Below, in pieces: positions 17,534 to 26,700 of a DNA stretch of 64,000 nt (position 1 is its first letter; each line of letters begins with the position of its first letter). The stretch comes from Streptomyces sp. MNU76 (GTDB taxonomy: Bacteria; Actinomycetota; Actinomycetes; Streptomycetales; Streptomycetaceae), in NCBI RefSeq assembly GCF_020982545.1, contig NZ_JAJKLK010000007.1, forward strand, positions 372,001-436,000, read 5' to 3'. The notes under the pieces were generated by a model that was given only the letters and a program-made list of their open reading frames with translations, was not told the DNA's origin and did not search any database. A program made the position numbers and the translations under genes.

Positions 17534-17879
17534 GTATCCCCCCTGGTCACTTCACCGGCGGCCCAGTCTGCCGGGCGGTTCTCGGACACGAAAGACGGTC
17601 TTGCGCCGAAGATCAACGCCCGTTGGACGATGTCCGACGAGCGGGCAACGACACGCGGGGTGTGGCGGAGCGCGAGGAGAGGATGTTGCTTCGCTAGGCT
17701 GCCGGGCGATGGCCGCAGCTGCGTCGGCCCGTGTGAGCCTCTGAACGGTCCCGTGGACCACAAGGGGCGTCGAACCCCAGGTGCCAGCGCATCAACGCCA
17801 GCGCTCCCCCGGCATGGTCACTCTGTGAGCGACGACGCGTACGGGACCACGGGCCTGAAGCGTCGGAACGGAAGACACC
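17534..17879. other. Intergenic region without a supported gene
   Basis: Several overlapping frames are open on both strands here but none shows a recognised motif, a good ribosome binding site or consistent codon bias. It presumably holds the promoter of the DnaB-C-like gene. Confidence 0.5.
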
Positions 17880-18866
17880 GTGGTCCGCAACCACGCCCGC
17901 AAGACCGATGCCCGCCGCGGCACCCAATCCGGCGAGGGCAGCCACCGGCGCACCGTGAAGCAGCATGTGCCCAAGCCCCGCGTTCTGACCGGCCTGACAG
18001 CCCTGGACGAACTCCTCGGTGGCGGGCTGCGGCCTGGACGTCTCACCGTGGTCGCGGCCCGTACCGCGATGGGCAAGTCCATGCTCGCCCTGACCATGGC
18101 GCGCAACTGTGCCTTCCGCCAGGCCCGTCCGGCTCAGGTCGCTTCCCTGGAGATGTCGAACGAGGGGCTCCTCGAGCGGACGCTCGCCGCAGAAACCGGC
18201 GTACTCACCGAGAAGATGCGCCGCCGGACGCTGGATCCCTCCAACTTTGACCTCCTTCGCGCGTTTGCTGCGGATGCCGACAGCAAGATGCTGTTGAGTT
18301 TCGGCGGCGACGGCACCACGCCCGCCGTCGCCGAGATCGAGCGGCAGTGCGCCACCGTAGTGGGCCGGCACGGTCATCTGGACCTGCTGGTCGTCGACTA
18401 TCTCGGCCTGATGGACGGCGCGTTGCAGCAGCGTGCCTCGGGGGACCGTCAGAAGGAGGTCGCCAGTGTCGTGGCAGATCTCCAACAGCTAGCGACCCGT
18501 TTGAAGGCCGCCGTGGTGATCGTGGAACAGCTCACCGAGGCACCGGAACTCCGGGACGATCACCGGCCCCGGCTCAGCGACCTCTGCCACGGCGAGGCCC
18601 TGCTCAGCCACGCGGAGGCGGTGATCCTCCTGCACCGTCCCGCCTACTACGACCCGCAGCACAGCACGGGCCGCTACGAACGTTCACCCGATCCCGAGCT
18701 GTATCCGGAGGTCCTGTTCCCGCGGTACGGGCTGCCCGAGCCGGCCGTGCAGCGCGCCGAGCTCCTCGTCCCGCACAACCGCCACGGCCGGACTGGGTCC
18801 GTCGAGGTGGGTGTGGAACTCGCTCGCGCCCGCTTCTTCGACTTGGTTTCCGAGCCTGTTCGCTGA
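17880..18866 (+). CDS. DnaB C-terminal/RecA-like ATPase
   Basis: This 328-residue protein corresponds to the C-terminal motor of DnaB: TGLTALDELLGGGLRPGRL, then Walker A VVAARTAMGKSML (about 58-69), Walker B DLLVVDYLGLM (about 172-182), and a VVIVEQLTEAPE stretch like the DnaB H3 region. The DnaB N-terminal domain is absent. Stand-alone DnaB-C proteins occur in plasmids, phages and some defence contexts; the role here is unknown. GTG 17880 is preceded by GGAAG. It is flanked by unrelated small genes on the opposite strand. Confidence 0.8.
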   Translation: MVRNHARKTDARRGTQSGEGSHRRTVKQHVPKPRVLTGLTALDELLGGGLRPGRLTVVAARTAMGKSMLALTMARNCAFRQARPAQVASLEMSNEGLLERTLAAETGVLTEKMRRRTLDPSNFDLLRAFAADADSKMLLSFGGDGTTPAVAEIERQCATVVGRHGHLDLLVVDYLGLMDGALQQRASGDRQKEVASVVADLQQLATRLKAAVVIVEQLTEAPELRDDHRPRLSDLCHGEALLSHAEAVILLHRPAYYDPQHSTGRYERSPDPELYPEVLFPRYGLPEPAVQRAELLVPHNRHGRTGSVEVGVELARARFFDLVSEPVR

Positions 18867-19037
18867 CTCTGGAACCACTCCGGCGCAACCCACCGGACGA
18901 TCGACGAGATCACGCGCGAGGCGCGCTAAGAGCAGGTCGATGCGGGTCAGGACCCTGACGCGGTTGGTGAGAGCCATGGACAGCCCCGCCCATCAGGCGA
19001 ACTCCAGGGCGGGGCCGTCGGCGTTCGGGGTGGGCCT

Positions 19038-19484
19038 TTACCGCATCGCTGCGTAGTCCTGCGGTGCCTTGCGGAGGATCTCGACCATCTGGTCTGCGGT
19101 CAGCTTCCGGAAGGCCACCGCGGAGGAGTTCGCGATCTTTCGGAACAGGACGTCGGCAGGGATCCGCGGCAGGTCGGCGAACAGAGGGTGATGTTCTGAG
19201 CCGGCGCCTTCGCTGAACTCGCGGTGCAGCAGCCACACGGCCTCGGCGAACATGGGGTAGTTGGTCTCGTGTTTGCCCCACAGGCACCGCAGCGCGTCGC
19301 CGCCGAAATCCCGGTTGATGAATCCCCAGACGTACGACATCTCGGCCGTCTTGTCCGGGTGCTTGTCGTCGTTCAGGTACCGGACCCACTCGTTCAGGAT
19401 CTCCCAGCGCAGCGCGCTGACAATCACGCCGGTCGGTGCCTCGCTCGGTCGTAAGTCGGCGGCGAACTCATCATTGAAGGTCAT
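19038..19484 (-). CDS. Hypothetical protein
   Basis: A 148-residue protein with good coding bias and many aromatic residues (EILNEWVRYLNDD, SYVWGFINRDFGG, EAVWLLHREF). No family is recognised. I chose ATG 19484 (MTFNDEF); upstream codons to 19562 look non-coding. It has no clear ribosome binding site and may be leaderless, which is common in streptomycetes. Confidence 0.5.
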   Translation of the reverse strand: MTFNDEFAADLRPSEAPTGVIVSALRWEILNEWVRYLNDDKHPDKTAEMSYVWGFINRDFGGDALRCLWGKHETNYPMFAEAVWLLHREFSEGAGSEHHPLFADLPRIPADVLFRKIANSSAVAFRKLTADQMVEILRKAPQDYAAMR

Positions 19485-19628
19485 CTGGCGACGGTAGCGA
19501 GAAGCACCGCCGACCCGCCACGGCGCCCGCTCGCCACCACGACCTGTCGTCTGCGCAAGCACACACAGGAGGAACTGCTGCCGGGCTTCGCAGTCGCCTG
19601 ACGCGGGTTCCCTGCCTGGCCACTGCCG

Positions 19629-20123
19629 TCAGGCAGCGTTTCCGGGACCTGTAGCCGCGTCGTCATCGCCTGCGGCCGCCGCTGCGATCTGATTGCGGAC
19701 GTGGTTGGCCAGAGACCGCACCGTTGCTGCATCTTCGGGGACCCCGCCGTGGCAGAAGCGCAGGTCCAGCCCTTGGTCCTTGAGTTCCCGCAGGGTGGTG
19801 AGTACCTCGATGCGACTCAAGAGCCTCGCGCAGGCCTCCTCGGAGAGGACGGCCTCCACCGCGATCCCGGGGAGATGGTCAGCTGTCTCCTTCAGTTCCG
19901 TCGGGCCGAGAGACAGGCGCTGACCGCTGCGCAGGTGAGCGAACCACGCAGGTTCGGGAGCGGCGCCGAGCCCTTCAAGATTGACGCCGGCGGCGGTAAG
20001 GGCTTCGCGTACGCGGTCGACGCGGGCGAGGAGGGCAGCGTCGGCCACTGTGTGAAGGGCCGGGGCCGGATGCGGAACGGGCAGAGCTGCTGCGCGGGGG
20101 CGGCGGCGGAGCTTGTCGAACAT
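19629..20123 (-). CDS. Hypothetical protein
   Basis: A protein of about 164 residues, mostly helical (ALLARVDRVREALTAAGVNL, LSRIEVLTTLRELKDQGLDL), ending in an Ala/Asp-rich tail. No family is recognised. ATG 20123 and ATG 20135 are both possible and neither has a clear ribosome binding site; the frame continues upstream to 20288 in less convincing sequence. It diverges from the lipoprotein gene at 20324. Confidence 0.5.
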   Translation of the reverse strand: MFDKLRRRPRAAALPVPHPAPALHTVADAALLARVDRVREALTAAGVNLEGLGAAPEPAWFAHLRSGQRLSLGPTELKETADHLPGIAVEAVLSEEACARLLSRIEVLTTLRELKDQGLDLRFCHGGVPEDAATVRSLANHVRNQIAAAAAGDDDAATGPGNAA

Positions 20124-20323
20124 TCCCCCGATCATGCCGATTAGTTCGCTTATCAGCCACTCAGCATGGGCCTGACCTGGTGTGATGGTCCCCACCTGTG
20201 GGCTATCGGGCGGAAACGCACGGCGTACAGGACGCTTCGCCCGCGACAACGACGGAAGTACCTCTGACCTGCGGGTGCGGGTCCACACTGGACCTATAAC
20301 CAGTCCGAAGAAGATGATCCATC

Positions 20324-20908
20324 ATGCGGTATCGGAAGACAGCCGCAGCGTCGGCAGCTCTGGCCGGGGCGCTGACGCTGGGGGGCGTGGTGGCCTGCGG
20401 AGGAGGCGACGACCCCGCGTCGCCATGGCGACAGGAGCAGCAGGAGTCGCCGCAGCGCCAAGAGCAGCAGGAGAAGACGCGGACACAGACGCTGAGGGTG
20501 GGGGACAGCGGCGAGTTCCGCTTCACCAGTGCCGTCAGCAACGACGTGGCCGACTTCAAGCTCACCGTGCACGGGGTCGAGTACGTGAAGCGCCTGAGCG
20601 AGTACACCACGGACAGCGAGCGAGGCACCTACGTTGTGGTGAACGTGACGCTGGCCAACGTCGGAACTACAAACGGCCACTTCCATGATCCGTTCCACTG
20701 GACGGGACCGGACGGCCAGGTACTCAGCACGGGCGTCTTCCATCCCGAGAAGGAGAGCATCAGCACCAGCTACCTGCCTGGCGAGTACGTCAGGGGAGCG
20801 ATCGTGTTCGATGTACCGGTCCGGGGCGGGACTCTGACCATGCCCGGTCCAGATAGCGGCGGTGACGTCTCGGACACCACAGTTGTGATCGAACTGCCGA
20901 ATCAGTGA
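20324..20908 (+). CDS. Lipoprotein with DUF4352-like domain
   Basis: This 194-residue protein has a type II signal peptide: MRYRKTAAASAALAGA, a hydrophobic core, and a lipobox VVAC near residue 25, followed by a Gly/Asp stretch. A Gln/Glu-rich linker (QEQQESPQRQEQQE) leads to a beta-rich DUF4352-like domain (VADFKLTVHGVEYV, GTYVVVNVTLANVG). It is therefore likely to be anchored on the outside of the membrane. The domain resembles that of the 8.85-9.73 kb protein. The start is ATG 20324. Confidence 0.8.
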   Translation: MRYRKTAAASAALAGALTLGGVVACGGGDDPASPWRQEQQESPQRQEQQEKTRTQTLRVGDSGEFRFTSAVSNDVADFKLTVHGVEYVKRLSEYTTDSERGTYVVVNVTLANVGTTNGHFHDPFHWTGPDGQVLSTGVFHPEKESISTSYLPGEYVRGAIVFDVPVRGGTLTMPGPDSGGDVSDTTVVIELPNQ

Positions 20909-21128
20909 GCCAGGGACGAACCATGGGGCCCTCAGCTCCACACCACAGATCAGCACATCCGGCACGCCCAGCGTCCGGCCGCCGGATCTCGCTTCGGACC
21001 TGACGCGATTGATGCGCTACAGCAGCATCAGCGGACCTGACGTGTCCGACCAGGAGAGGACGCTGGCCACGATCTGGGAGCGGCCTCCGCTCCTTATTCG
21101 CTCCCACTCCGTCGTCCGGGACTCCAAG

Positions 21129-21815
21129 ATGTTCCTCATGACGATTCGTGCCGTGTTCTCCTCTTCGTACCCGAGCCCTTGGACAGAGGACTACGCGATC
21201 CTCGGCGGACGGTCTGCCGCCTCTCCCTCCGAGGCCGCAGAGCCGGAGCTGGAGACTGATGCGGAGCTTGCGTTCGCGTTCCGTACGGCCGCCGACCATC
21301 TGGCCGATCACTGGCACGCCGACCGCGCGGACGATTCGTTGGTACTGGTCGTGTTGTACAACTACCGGCACGCTCTCGAGCTGGGGCTCAAAGTGGTGCT
21401 GCGCGCTCTGGTCGACAGCATCAAGTTCGAGGTTGCACCGGGCGATCAGCCGCCCGAGATCGTGGAGAAGGTCGGCAAGAAGCTCGCCCACACCCATCAG
21501 CTCAGCGTCTTGACTGACTATCTCGTCCAGCTCGCGCCCATGTTCCGGATGCACCTTCAGGGCGACGTCACATCGCTCTGCGACGAGGTCCACGCCCTGG
21601 ATCCGAGTGGCCAGGCGCTGCGGTACAGCGTGGTCAAGGGTCCGGGCGGGACGCAGGTGCCGGCCCGCCCGGACCCTCTCTACGTCGACGTCCCCGAGCT
21701 CGCCCGCAGGGCAGGTGAGGCGTGCACCGCGCTGGACCTTCTTCTTGATCAGATCACCAACGTGCAGGACTGGCAGGTCAACCTGGGGCCGGATTACGCG
21801 CGGGAGCGAACCTAG
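21129..21815 (+). CDS. Hypothetical protein with a HEPN-like helix
   Basis: A protein of about 228 residues. The segment VVLYNYRHALELGLKVVL resembles the first long helix of some HEPN-like proteins (RHALELxLK). The C-terminus is helical (ARRAGEACTALDLLLDQI). There is no clear Rx4-6H ribonuclease motif elsewhere. The start is uncertain: ATG 21129, ATG 21138 and an upstream ATG at 21012 are all in frame and none has a strong ribosome binding site. Codon bias is good from about 21150 onward. It converges on the DUF3223 gene, with no gap between the two stops. Confidence 0.5.
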   Translation: MFLMTIRAVFSSSYPSPWTEDYAILGGRSAASPSEAAEPELETDAELAFAFRTAADHLADHWHADRADDSLVLVVLYNYRHALELGLKVVLRALVDSIKFEVAPGDQPPEIVEKVGKKLAHTHQLSVLTDYLVQLAPMFRMHLQGDVTSLCDEVHALDPSGQALRYSVVKGPGGTQVPARPDPLYVDVPELARRAGEACTALDLLLDQITNVQDWQVNLGPDYARERT

Positions 21816-22466
21816 TCACGTGCGGGGGCGGCGCAGGTTCTCCTGGGAGGACAGCAGCGCGAGGACCGCGTGCTCCTGGTGGTACTCGCGCCAGCGCTCG
21901 GCCAGCTGGCGATCGGTGAACTGGCCGCGGCCCGGGTCGCTCGACGTGGTCAGCTCGATCGCGTCCCAGCCGCCGACGTCGTGGGCGAATGCCGCGGCGA
22001 GTTCCGCGAACGAGGGGCCGCGGTAGTGGCTGACGTGGGTGTCAGTGATGTCCAGCGTTCTGCCGGATTCGTCCGAGACCAGGGTGTTGGCCGCCGCCCG
22101 GGACGTGAAGTAGGCGGTCGTGTTCGGCTCGGCTTCGAGGCGCATCGCGGCACAGACCTGCTGGCGGTAGGTCGGGGGCTTCAGGCAGGCCAGGTAGGAG
22201 GAGTCGATCCGGGTGCCGTCGGTGCGGATCACTTCGAAGCCCGGGTAGGGGCCCTTGAGCGGTGGCGCGATCGCGAAGGACTCCACGCCCACGCCGATCT
22301 TGGCATCGGCCTCGGCGTGCATGTCGAGAAGGTCCAGCAGGAGCAGGTGATCCGCCTCCTGGTCCACGATGCTGCCCACGCTGTATCCGTACAGCACGTC
22401 GCGGACGGCTTCCTGCGCCGCCTTCTTCGACGGGTACTCCCGCGGTCCGATCCAGAACTTGGGCAA
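21816..22466 (-). CDS. DUF3223/DCL family protein
   Basis: A 216-residue protein whose first 75 residues match the DUF3223 (DCL) pattern: FWIGPREYPSKKAAQEAVRD, then YSVGSIVDQEADHLLLLDLL, then HAEADAKIGVGVESFAI. DCL is a small domain known from a chloroplast rRNA-processing protein in plants and from bacterial proteins of unknown role. The C-terminal part is unrecognised. The TTG start at 22466 has GAGGAGGGG about 6 bases upstream, which decides it. It lies downstream of the zinc-ribbon gene on the same strand. Confidence 0.7.
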   Translation of the reverse strand: MPKFWIGPREYPSKKAAQEAVRDVLYGYSVGSIVDQEADHLLLLDLLDMHAEADAKIGVGVESFAIAPPLKGPYPGFEVIRTDGTRIDSSYLACLKPPTYRQQVCAAMRLEAEPNTTAYFTSRAAANTLVSDESGRTLDITDTHVSHYRGPSFAELAAAFAHDVGGWDAIELTTSSDPGRGQFTDRQLAERWREYHQEHAVLALLSSQENLRRPRT

Positions 22467-22518
22467 CGCGTCCCCTCCTCTTCCTGTGTGCGGCAGTGCT
22501 GCCCACTCGGGTTCTGGT

Positions 22519-23502
22519 CTATTCGGTTTCTACGAGCTGTCCCGAGGGGTTGACCCGGCACTGGAAGAGGTGGAAGGGGCCGCCGCGTTCGGACAGGCCG
22601 GTGGGGTGGGCGGTGAGCTCAAGTACGCGCTGACGGTAGCGCCAGCCTGTTCCGTACTGTGCCCGTCGCACGCCGGCGGGGTTGGTCTCCCATTCGGCCA
22701 GGTGCTGGACCAGGGCATCGAGCGTCTCGCCATCCTGGGGCGTCGTGCTCGGGGAGGCGGGGGCCTCCTGCAGTACGGCGATGATGGTGTGCGCGGTCTG
22801 GGCGCTGAGCCAGGTGGCCGGGTTTGCGTCGGCGGTGCTGGCCCGCAGCCGTACCAGGGTGTTCTCCAGCGGGTCGGCCGTCCACGGCTTGCTGTTGGCG
22901 AGGGCCGGCTCCTGGGTGAGCCAGTCCAGCAGGACGCCGCACTCGTGGCCGTTGAGACCGACGCCTTCCATGCCGGCGAACAGCGCGTGGAAGAAGCGCA
23001 GCAGGACGTCCCGGCGGCGTGGCTGCTGGCGGCGATGGACCAGACAGTGCCAGCACAGCCAGCCGATCGGCAGGTAAGGGAGTTCCTCCGTGAACGGCGG
23101 GCGGCCGATCAGCTCGCCCGCGGTGTAGCCGTCGCCGCACAGCGCGCAAATACCCGGCGCGCTCGCGCCCTTGACCGACCGGGGCCGGGGCAGCCGGCCG
23201 ATGCCGCCCGGCCGGGGAACCCGGGTGACGCGCCGCAGACGTGCGCGATAGGCCCGCTTGCCTTCCTGCTCGCAGATGCGGAGCTCCCGGAGGATCTCTC
23301 GCAGGTCGTGGTCGTCGGCGTCGGAAAGCCGCGGCAGGTTCAGCAGCTTGAGGACCCGGCGGGACAGGGTCTGCGGGTCCTCACCGACGGCCGCGGACAG
23401 TGCGTCGACCGCCTTGGCCGCCTGCTCGCGCAACTCGGTCCCGGCCAGGGCGTCTGTCTCTTGGTCGCGGGGGAGGACGTGCTCGACGCCGAACAGGGTC
23501 AT
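22519..23502 (-). CDS. Hypothetical protein with zinc-ribbon cysteines
   Basis: A 327-residue protein with two CxxC pairs in the middle, ICALCGDGYTAGELIGR and GWLCWHCLVHRR, a likely zinc ribbon. The C-terminal region includes a helical segment and the conserved-looking RYRQRVLELTAHPTG. No family is recognised. I chose ATG 23502 (MTLFGVEHVL); a longer frame to 23607 is less convincing. No Shine-Dalgarno sequence is visible, so it may be leaderless. The DUF3223 gene follows on the same strand. Confidence 0.55.
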   Translation of the reverse strand: MTLFGVEHVLPRDQETDALAGTELREQAAKAVDALSAAVGEDPQTLSRRVLKLLNLPRLSDADDHDLREILRELRICEQEGKRAYRARLRRVTRVPRPGGIGRLPRPRSVKGASAPGICALCGDGYTAGELIGRPPFTEELPYLPIGWLCWHCLVHRRQQPRRRDVLLRFFHALFAGMEGVGLNGHECGVLLDWLTQEPALANSKPWTADPLENTLVRLRASTADANPATWLSAQTAHTIIAVLQEAPASPSTTPQDGETLDALVQHLAEWETNPAGVRRAQYGTGWRYRQRVLELTAHPTGLSERGGPFHLFQCRVNPSGQLVETE

Positions 23503-23682
23503 CTGTGGGGGGTCCGTCTCTCTCCGCGGGATCGTTCCCCGCACACCCTGCACCTGCTGCCCGCACGTCGTTGGACGCCACCACCCGATCGATGGAGCGG
23601 GATTCACCCGGTTGGCGGAACGGGCGGCCGGAGGTGCCGGCTATGGGTCAGTCTCCGAGCCGAGGCGGTCCACCCGCACGGT

Positions 23683-24153
23683 TTACGGCTTGGCTTCCTT
23701 GGCGGTGATCCGGTCGTCGAGGTAGATCACGGCTGTGGGTCCGTCCTGGCCGTGGGAGGGGATCACGTTGCGGAGCGCCTGGGAGATGGCAGCGCCGACG
23801 CGGCGGGCGATGGATGCGTCCAGTGCGGACCATGGGCCCCTGAGCGTGCTCGACACGGCAGTGCGGCACCAGCTGAGCACCGCGGCGAGGCTGGTCCCGG
23901 AGAGCGGCACTGTGATCATGCCGTCTTTCTCGGTCACGATCTCTTCCTCGGTCGGAGGGCGGAAGACGCCGCCGGGGCCCTTGTCTTCGTCCCGGGGGAC
24001 GTTCTCTTCCAGATAGGCCCAGGTGTTGGGGTGGCAGCGGATCCTGGCCACGCCGATGCCGGCCGCCTTGGACATTTCGTTGCGGAAGGTGTTGTAGCTC
24101 CGGGGCCAGTCGATGGAGGGCTCTTTGCCTAACAGCCTGGCGACGATTCCCAC
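23683..24153 (-). CDS. Hypothetical protein
   Basis: A 156-residue protein containing SIDWPRSYNTFRNEM, ARIRCHPNTWAYLEENV and a C-terminal GPTAVIYLDDRITA strand. No family is recognised. GTG 24153 is chosen because AAGGGAG lies 6-7 bases upstream; the frame continues upstream to 24414 but without coding character. It is divergent from the 24377 gene, and the intervening 220 bases contain a strong promoter for that gene. Confidence 0.6.
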   Translation of the reverse strand: MGIVARLLGKEPSIDWPRSYNTFRNEMSKAAGIGVARIRCHPNTWAYLEENVPRDEDKGPGGVFRPPTEEEIVTEKDGMITVPLSGTSLAAVLSWCRTAVSSTLRGPWSALDASIARRVGAAISQALRNVIPSHGQDGPTAVIYLDDRITAKEAKP

Positions 24154-24283
24154 CTGTGTCTCCCTTCGGACCGGGCGCACACTGTGCGCGCCCGTGATCA
24201 GCGTGAGCGTGACGAGGGAGCCTGCCCGCGGATCTCGCGGAGTGCACCTCGCGCGGGCTCTTCGCGGGCTGTGTGTCCGGGTA

Positions 24284-24311
24284 TTGACCCCGTCACGGAA
24301 AGGCGTATAAT
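24284..24311 (+). promoter_or_regulatory. Near-consensus sigma-70/HrdB type promoter
   Basis: TTGACC at 24284-24289 and TATAAT at 24306-24311 are separated by 16 bases. This is close to the vegetative consensus and unusually clear for this G+C-rich sequence. Transcription would begin around 24318 and give a leader of about 60 bases for the gene at 24377. Confidence 0.75.
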
Positions 24312-24376
24312 TGATTTTAAGGATCAAGCGGCAACTTGTTCCACGCCAACCCAACTCGCCTCCCTGAGGGGATCGC

Positions 24377-25213
24377 ATGAACCCGACCGGAACCGTCAGC
24401 ACCGAACAGACCACCCCTGCAACGCCACTCGCCCCCGGAGACCGGATCTTCGTCTACGGCGGTCCTGGCCTGGTCACCCGCCTGGAAGGATGGGCCCTGA
24501 GCGTCCTGGAGATGTGGTTCGGTGACGGCCCCGAAGCCACCCGCCAGCGCATGGTCGCCGTCTTCCGCGACGCCGACGGCAACCTCGACATCGCCCGCTA
24601 CGTCTCGCCGCTGACGGCCGTGGAGCAGGCATGGCATCTCGTCAACCCTGCCGACGACATCGTCAACGGAGGCCCCCGCTGCGGTGCGAACGGCGAGATG
24701 CTGCCGTCCCAGAGCCGCGAGGAACTGGAAGCGGTCCGCGACTCCGGCAAGTACAAGTCGCATGTCGGCTCGGTCGCCGTCTACGGCATCCCCAGCACCG
24801 CGCAGCGCTCGCCGTCCGCAGATGCCGACTGGGTCCATGAGGTCCCCACGGAGGCGTCGTTCCGCGCGGCCCGCGGCGGAATGTACCGCTGGTACGAGCC
24901 GGACGCGGCCCCCGCCGACCAGCCCGCCACCAGCGAACCCGCCGCCAGGAAGGGCACGGCCGCCCGCCGCGCGGACGGCAGCGTGTACGAGAACACCCTC
25001 GCGTCCGCCAGGAAGGCCGGAGCCCGGCACGCCGACGACCCGCAGCTGATGGCGCTCTTCTGCGCGGACACCCTGCAGCACGTCGCCGGTGCCGTCTCGC
25101 CTCAGCTCGTCTGGGAGGGAGCGCAGCGGCGCGGCCTGTCCACCGCCGACCTCGTGCGCCTGTGCAACAAGGACGCCCTGGCGGTCTCCGACCTTCAGTG
25201 GACGACCGGCTGA
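24377..25213 (+). CDS. Hypothetical protein, strongly promoted
   Basis: This 278-residue protein starts at ATG 24377, about 65 bases after a near-consensus promoter. It has an N-terminal domain with APGDRIFVYGGPGLVTRLEG and YVSPLTAVEQAWHLV, a charged linker rich in Ala and Pro (about 175-200), and a helical C-terminus. No family is recognised. It is followed after about 120 bases by another orphan gene on the same strand, and the two may be co-transcribed. Confidence 0.6.
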   Translation: MNPTGTVSTEQTTPATPLAPGDRIFVYGGPGLVTRLEGWALSVLEMWFGDGPEATRQRMVAVFRDADGNLDIARYVSPLTAVEQAWHLVNPADDIVNGGPRCGANGEMLPSQSREELEAVRDSGKYKSHVGSVAVYGIPSTAQRSPSADADWVHEVPTEASFRAARGGMYRWYEPDAAPADQPATSEPAARKGTAARRADGSVYENTLASARKAGARHADDPQLMALFCADTLQHVAGAVSPQLVWEGAQRRGLSTADLVRLCNKDALAVSDLQWTTG

Positions 25214-25335
25214 CGCCTCGCGCGGCCGCCAGGCCATCACGGCAAACCCAGCTCATCAGCGCACTTCCAGGCACGAGACGAATCGCCCCGGCCGTCCGGC
25301 CGGGGCCGACCCCACGCTTCTGCGAGGCGATCGCG

Positions 25336-26013
25336 ATGACCACCCAGACCACTCCTTCGACCACGCCCGTTCGTTCCAGCCGCGCGGACCGTCCCACGCC
25401 CCTCCTTCTCGGGCGGATGCGGCGTACCGGCAGCTCGGAGTACTGCCTGCCCGCCTGGTACGACGAGCACCACGCCCGCCAGTTCGCGACCGAGTTCCTC
25501 AGCCGCTCCGAGGTCGAGGCGACGATCCGCCGCTACCTGGAGGTCAAGCGGGACAGTGAGCCCTTGCGGCACATCCCGGGCAACGAGCTGACTCGCGAGC
25601 AGTGGCAGTCCATGTGGGACGCGGACGACGAACTGAACATCCTCTACCGGCGGCTCGACCGTGCCTGCGCTCTCATCTACCTCCCGGACGGCTACCGGCC
25701 CGAGCACCTGGACCACTTGGCCGAGGCCTACCGGGCTGGCAAGATCCTTCCCGGTCCGCGCCAGCCCGTGCCGATGCCGGGCGAGCTGTTCGTCGAGCAC
25801 CACAACAGCCTGGGCGCTTCCTTCAAGCCGCTGAAGCGGATCCGGGAAGGCGAGCGCGTCGAGGCCACGGTGACGATCGCGGCGGTGCGTCGGTTCGGCG
25901 GACACGTACGGCTGCTGCTGGAGAGCCAGCGGCGCGAAGCCGTGTTTCGCTCGCGGACTGAGAGTGCAGTCAGAAGGTGGCGAGAGCGTACGGAGAACGT
26001 AGCGAGAACGTAG
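25336..26013 (+). CDS. Hypothetical protein
   Basis: A 225-residue protein of unknown family, with a Thr/Ser-rich N-terminus and a helical middle (EVEATIRRYLEVKRD, LNILYRRLDRACALI). The C-terminus is basic (SAVRRWRERTENVART). I use ATG 25336 after GAGGCG. The frame extends upstream to 25162 without good coding character. Two hairpins follow the stop, at 26123-26187, as terminators. Confidence 0.55.
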   Translation: MTTQTTPSTTPVRSSRADRPTPLLLGRMRRTGSSEYCLPAWYDEHHARQFATEFLSRSEVEATIRRYLEVKRDSEPLRHIPGNELTREQWQSMWDADDELNILYRRLDRACALIYLPDGYRPEHLDHLAEAYRAGKILPGPRQPVPMPGELFVEHHNSLGASFKPLKRIREGERVEATVTIAAVRRFGGHVRLLLESQRREAVFRSRTESAVRRWRERTENVART

Positions 26014-26122
26014 TCCGACGACGATCGCGGATGTTGGCAATGAATCAGAGGACGTGAGAACCTAGATTGCAGTCGAGCTAACCAGAGCGAACTACAGGTA
26101 ACTCAGCTCGATGAGTTCTTGT

Positions 26123-26187
26123 TCTCGCCCCGGACGGGGCGAGACGCACGAAGGGCCTAGCTCCGGCTGGCACCAGAACTAGGCCTT
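26123..26187 (+). terminator. Two adjacent terminator-like hairpins
   Basis: The first is a perfect 10-bp stem, 26123-26132 with 26135-26144. The second pairs GGCCTAG at 26154-26160 with CTAGGCC at 26179-26185, with an inner CTGG/CCAG stem. Both lie between the convergent genes ending at 26013 and 26273 and could serve both strands. Confidence 0.65.
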
Positions 26188-26272
26188 CACGCAGTTACGA
26201 GCCCGGTCGAGTAGATGCCGACCGGGCTCGCTGCATGCAGCCGCCGGTCCGACCGGGTCCTCGGGTGGGCAC

Positions 26273-26401
26273 TCAGAAGTACTGAGAGAACTGTCCCACC
26301 AGGGCGATGGCCGCCACCCCGAAGCTCAGCCCCGACAGGATGACCTGCCACTTCTCTGGGCCGGTCCACTTCTTCCTGCCGTGCTCGTCCAGGCCGGACA
26401 C
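26273..26401 (-). CDS. Small single-pass membrane protein
   Basis: A 42-residue ORF from GTG 26401. It has a charged N-terminus with DEHGRKKWTGPEKW and then one hydrophobic helix (VILSGLSFGVAAIALVGQF). GGAAGGTGAG lies upstream of the start. The amphipathic-then-hydrophobic plan is that of small streptomycete membrane proteins. Its function is unknown. Confidence 0.5.
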   Translation of the reverse strand: MSGLDEHGRKKWTGPEKWQVILSGLSFGVAAIALVGQFSQYF

Positions 26402-26700
26402 CGCACCACCTCACCTTCCTCTCCTCCGGCGCCCGCGGTTCGGGCCCCGGTGGTCTGTGAACTCGCGTCCCCCAACGCAGAGTTCAAGGGAGTGTCTGGT
26501 GAAGCGCCATTCATACTACTGGGGCACCTGACAGTAGACGTGCATGCAAGTGCAAGTCCCCCGCCGTGCGTTGACGTCCCTCTGCGGCAGATGGGCCCTC
26601 TATCACACCGAGTTCGCCGGTGTCAGGGAGGGGGAGTATGAAGTCACCGTCCCGCAGTATGCGTTGCGCTTCCTCCGGGACTCGTGCTGCGCTACGCCGA

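Noticed and set aside
18684..18977. Leftward 97-codon frame beginning MALTNRVRVLTRIDLLLARL.
   Set aside because: Only the first 35 codons look coding; the rest is antisense to the DnaB-C-like gene, and there is no ribosome binding site.
26123..26187. CRISPR-like or attachment-site repeats.
   Set aside because: Two different hairpins, not direct repeats; terminators explain them. No CRISPR array was seen anywhere in the window.
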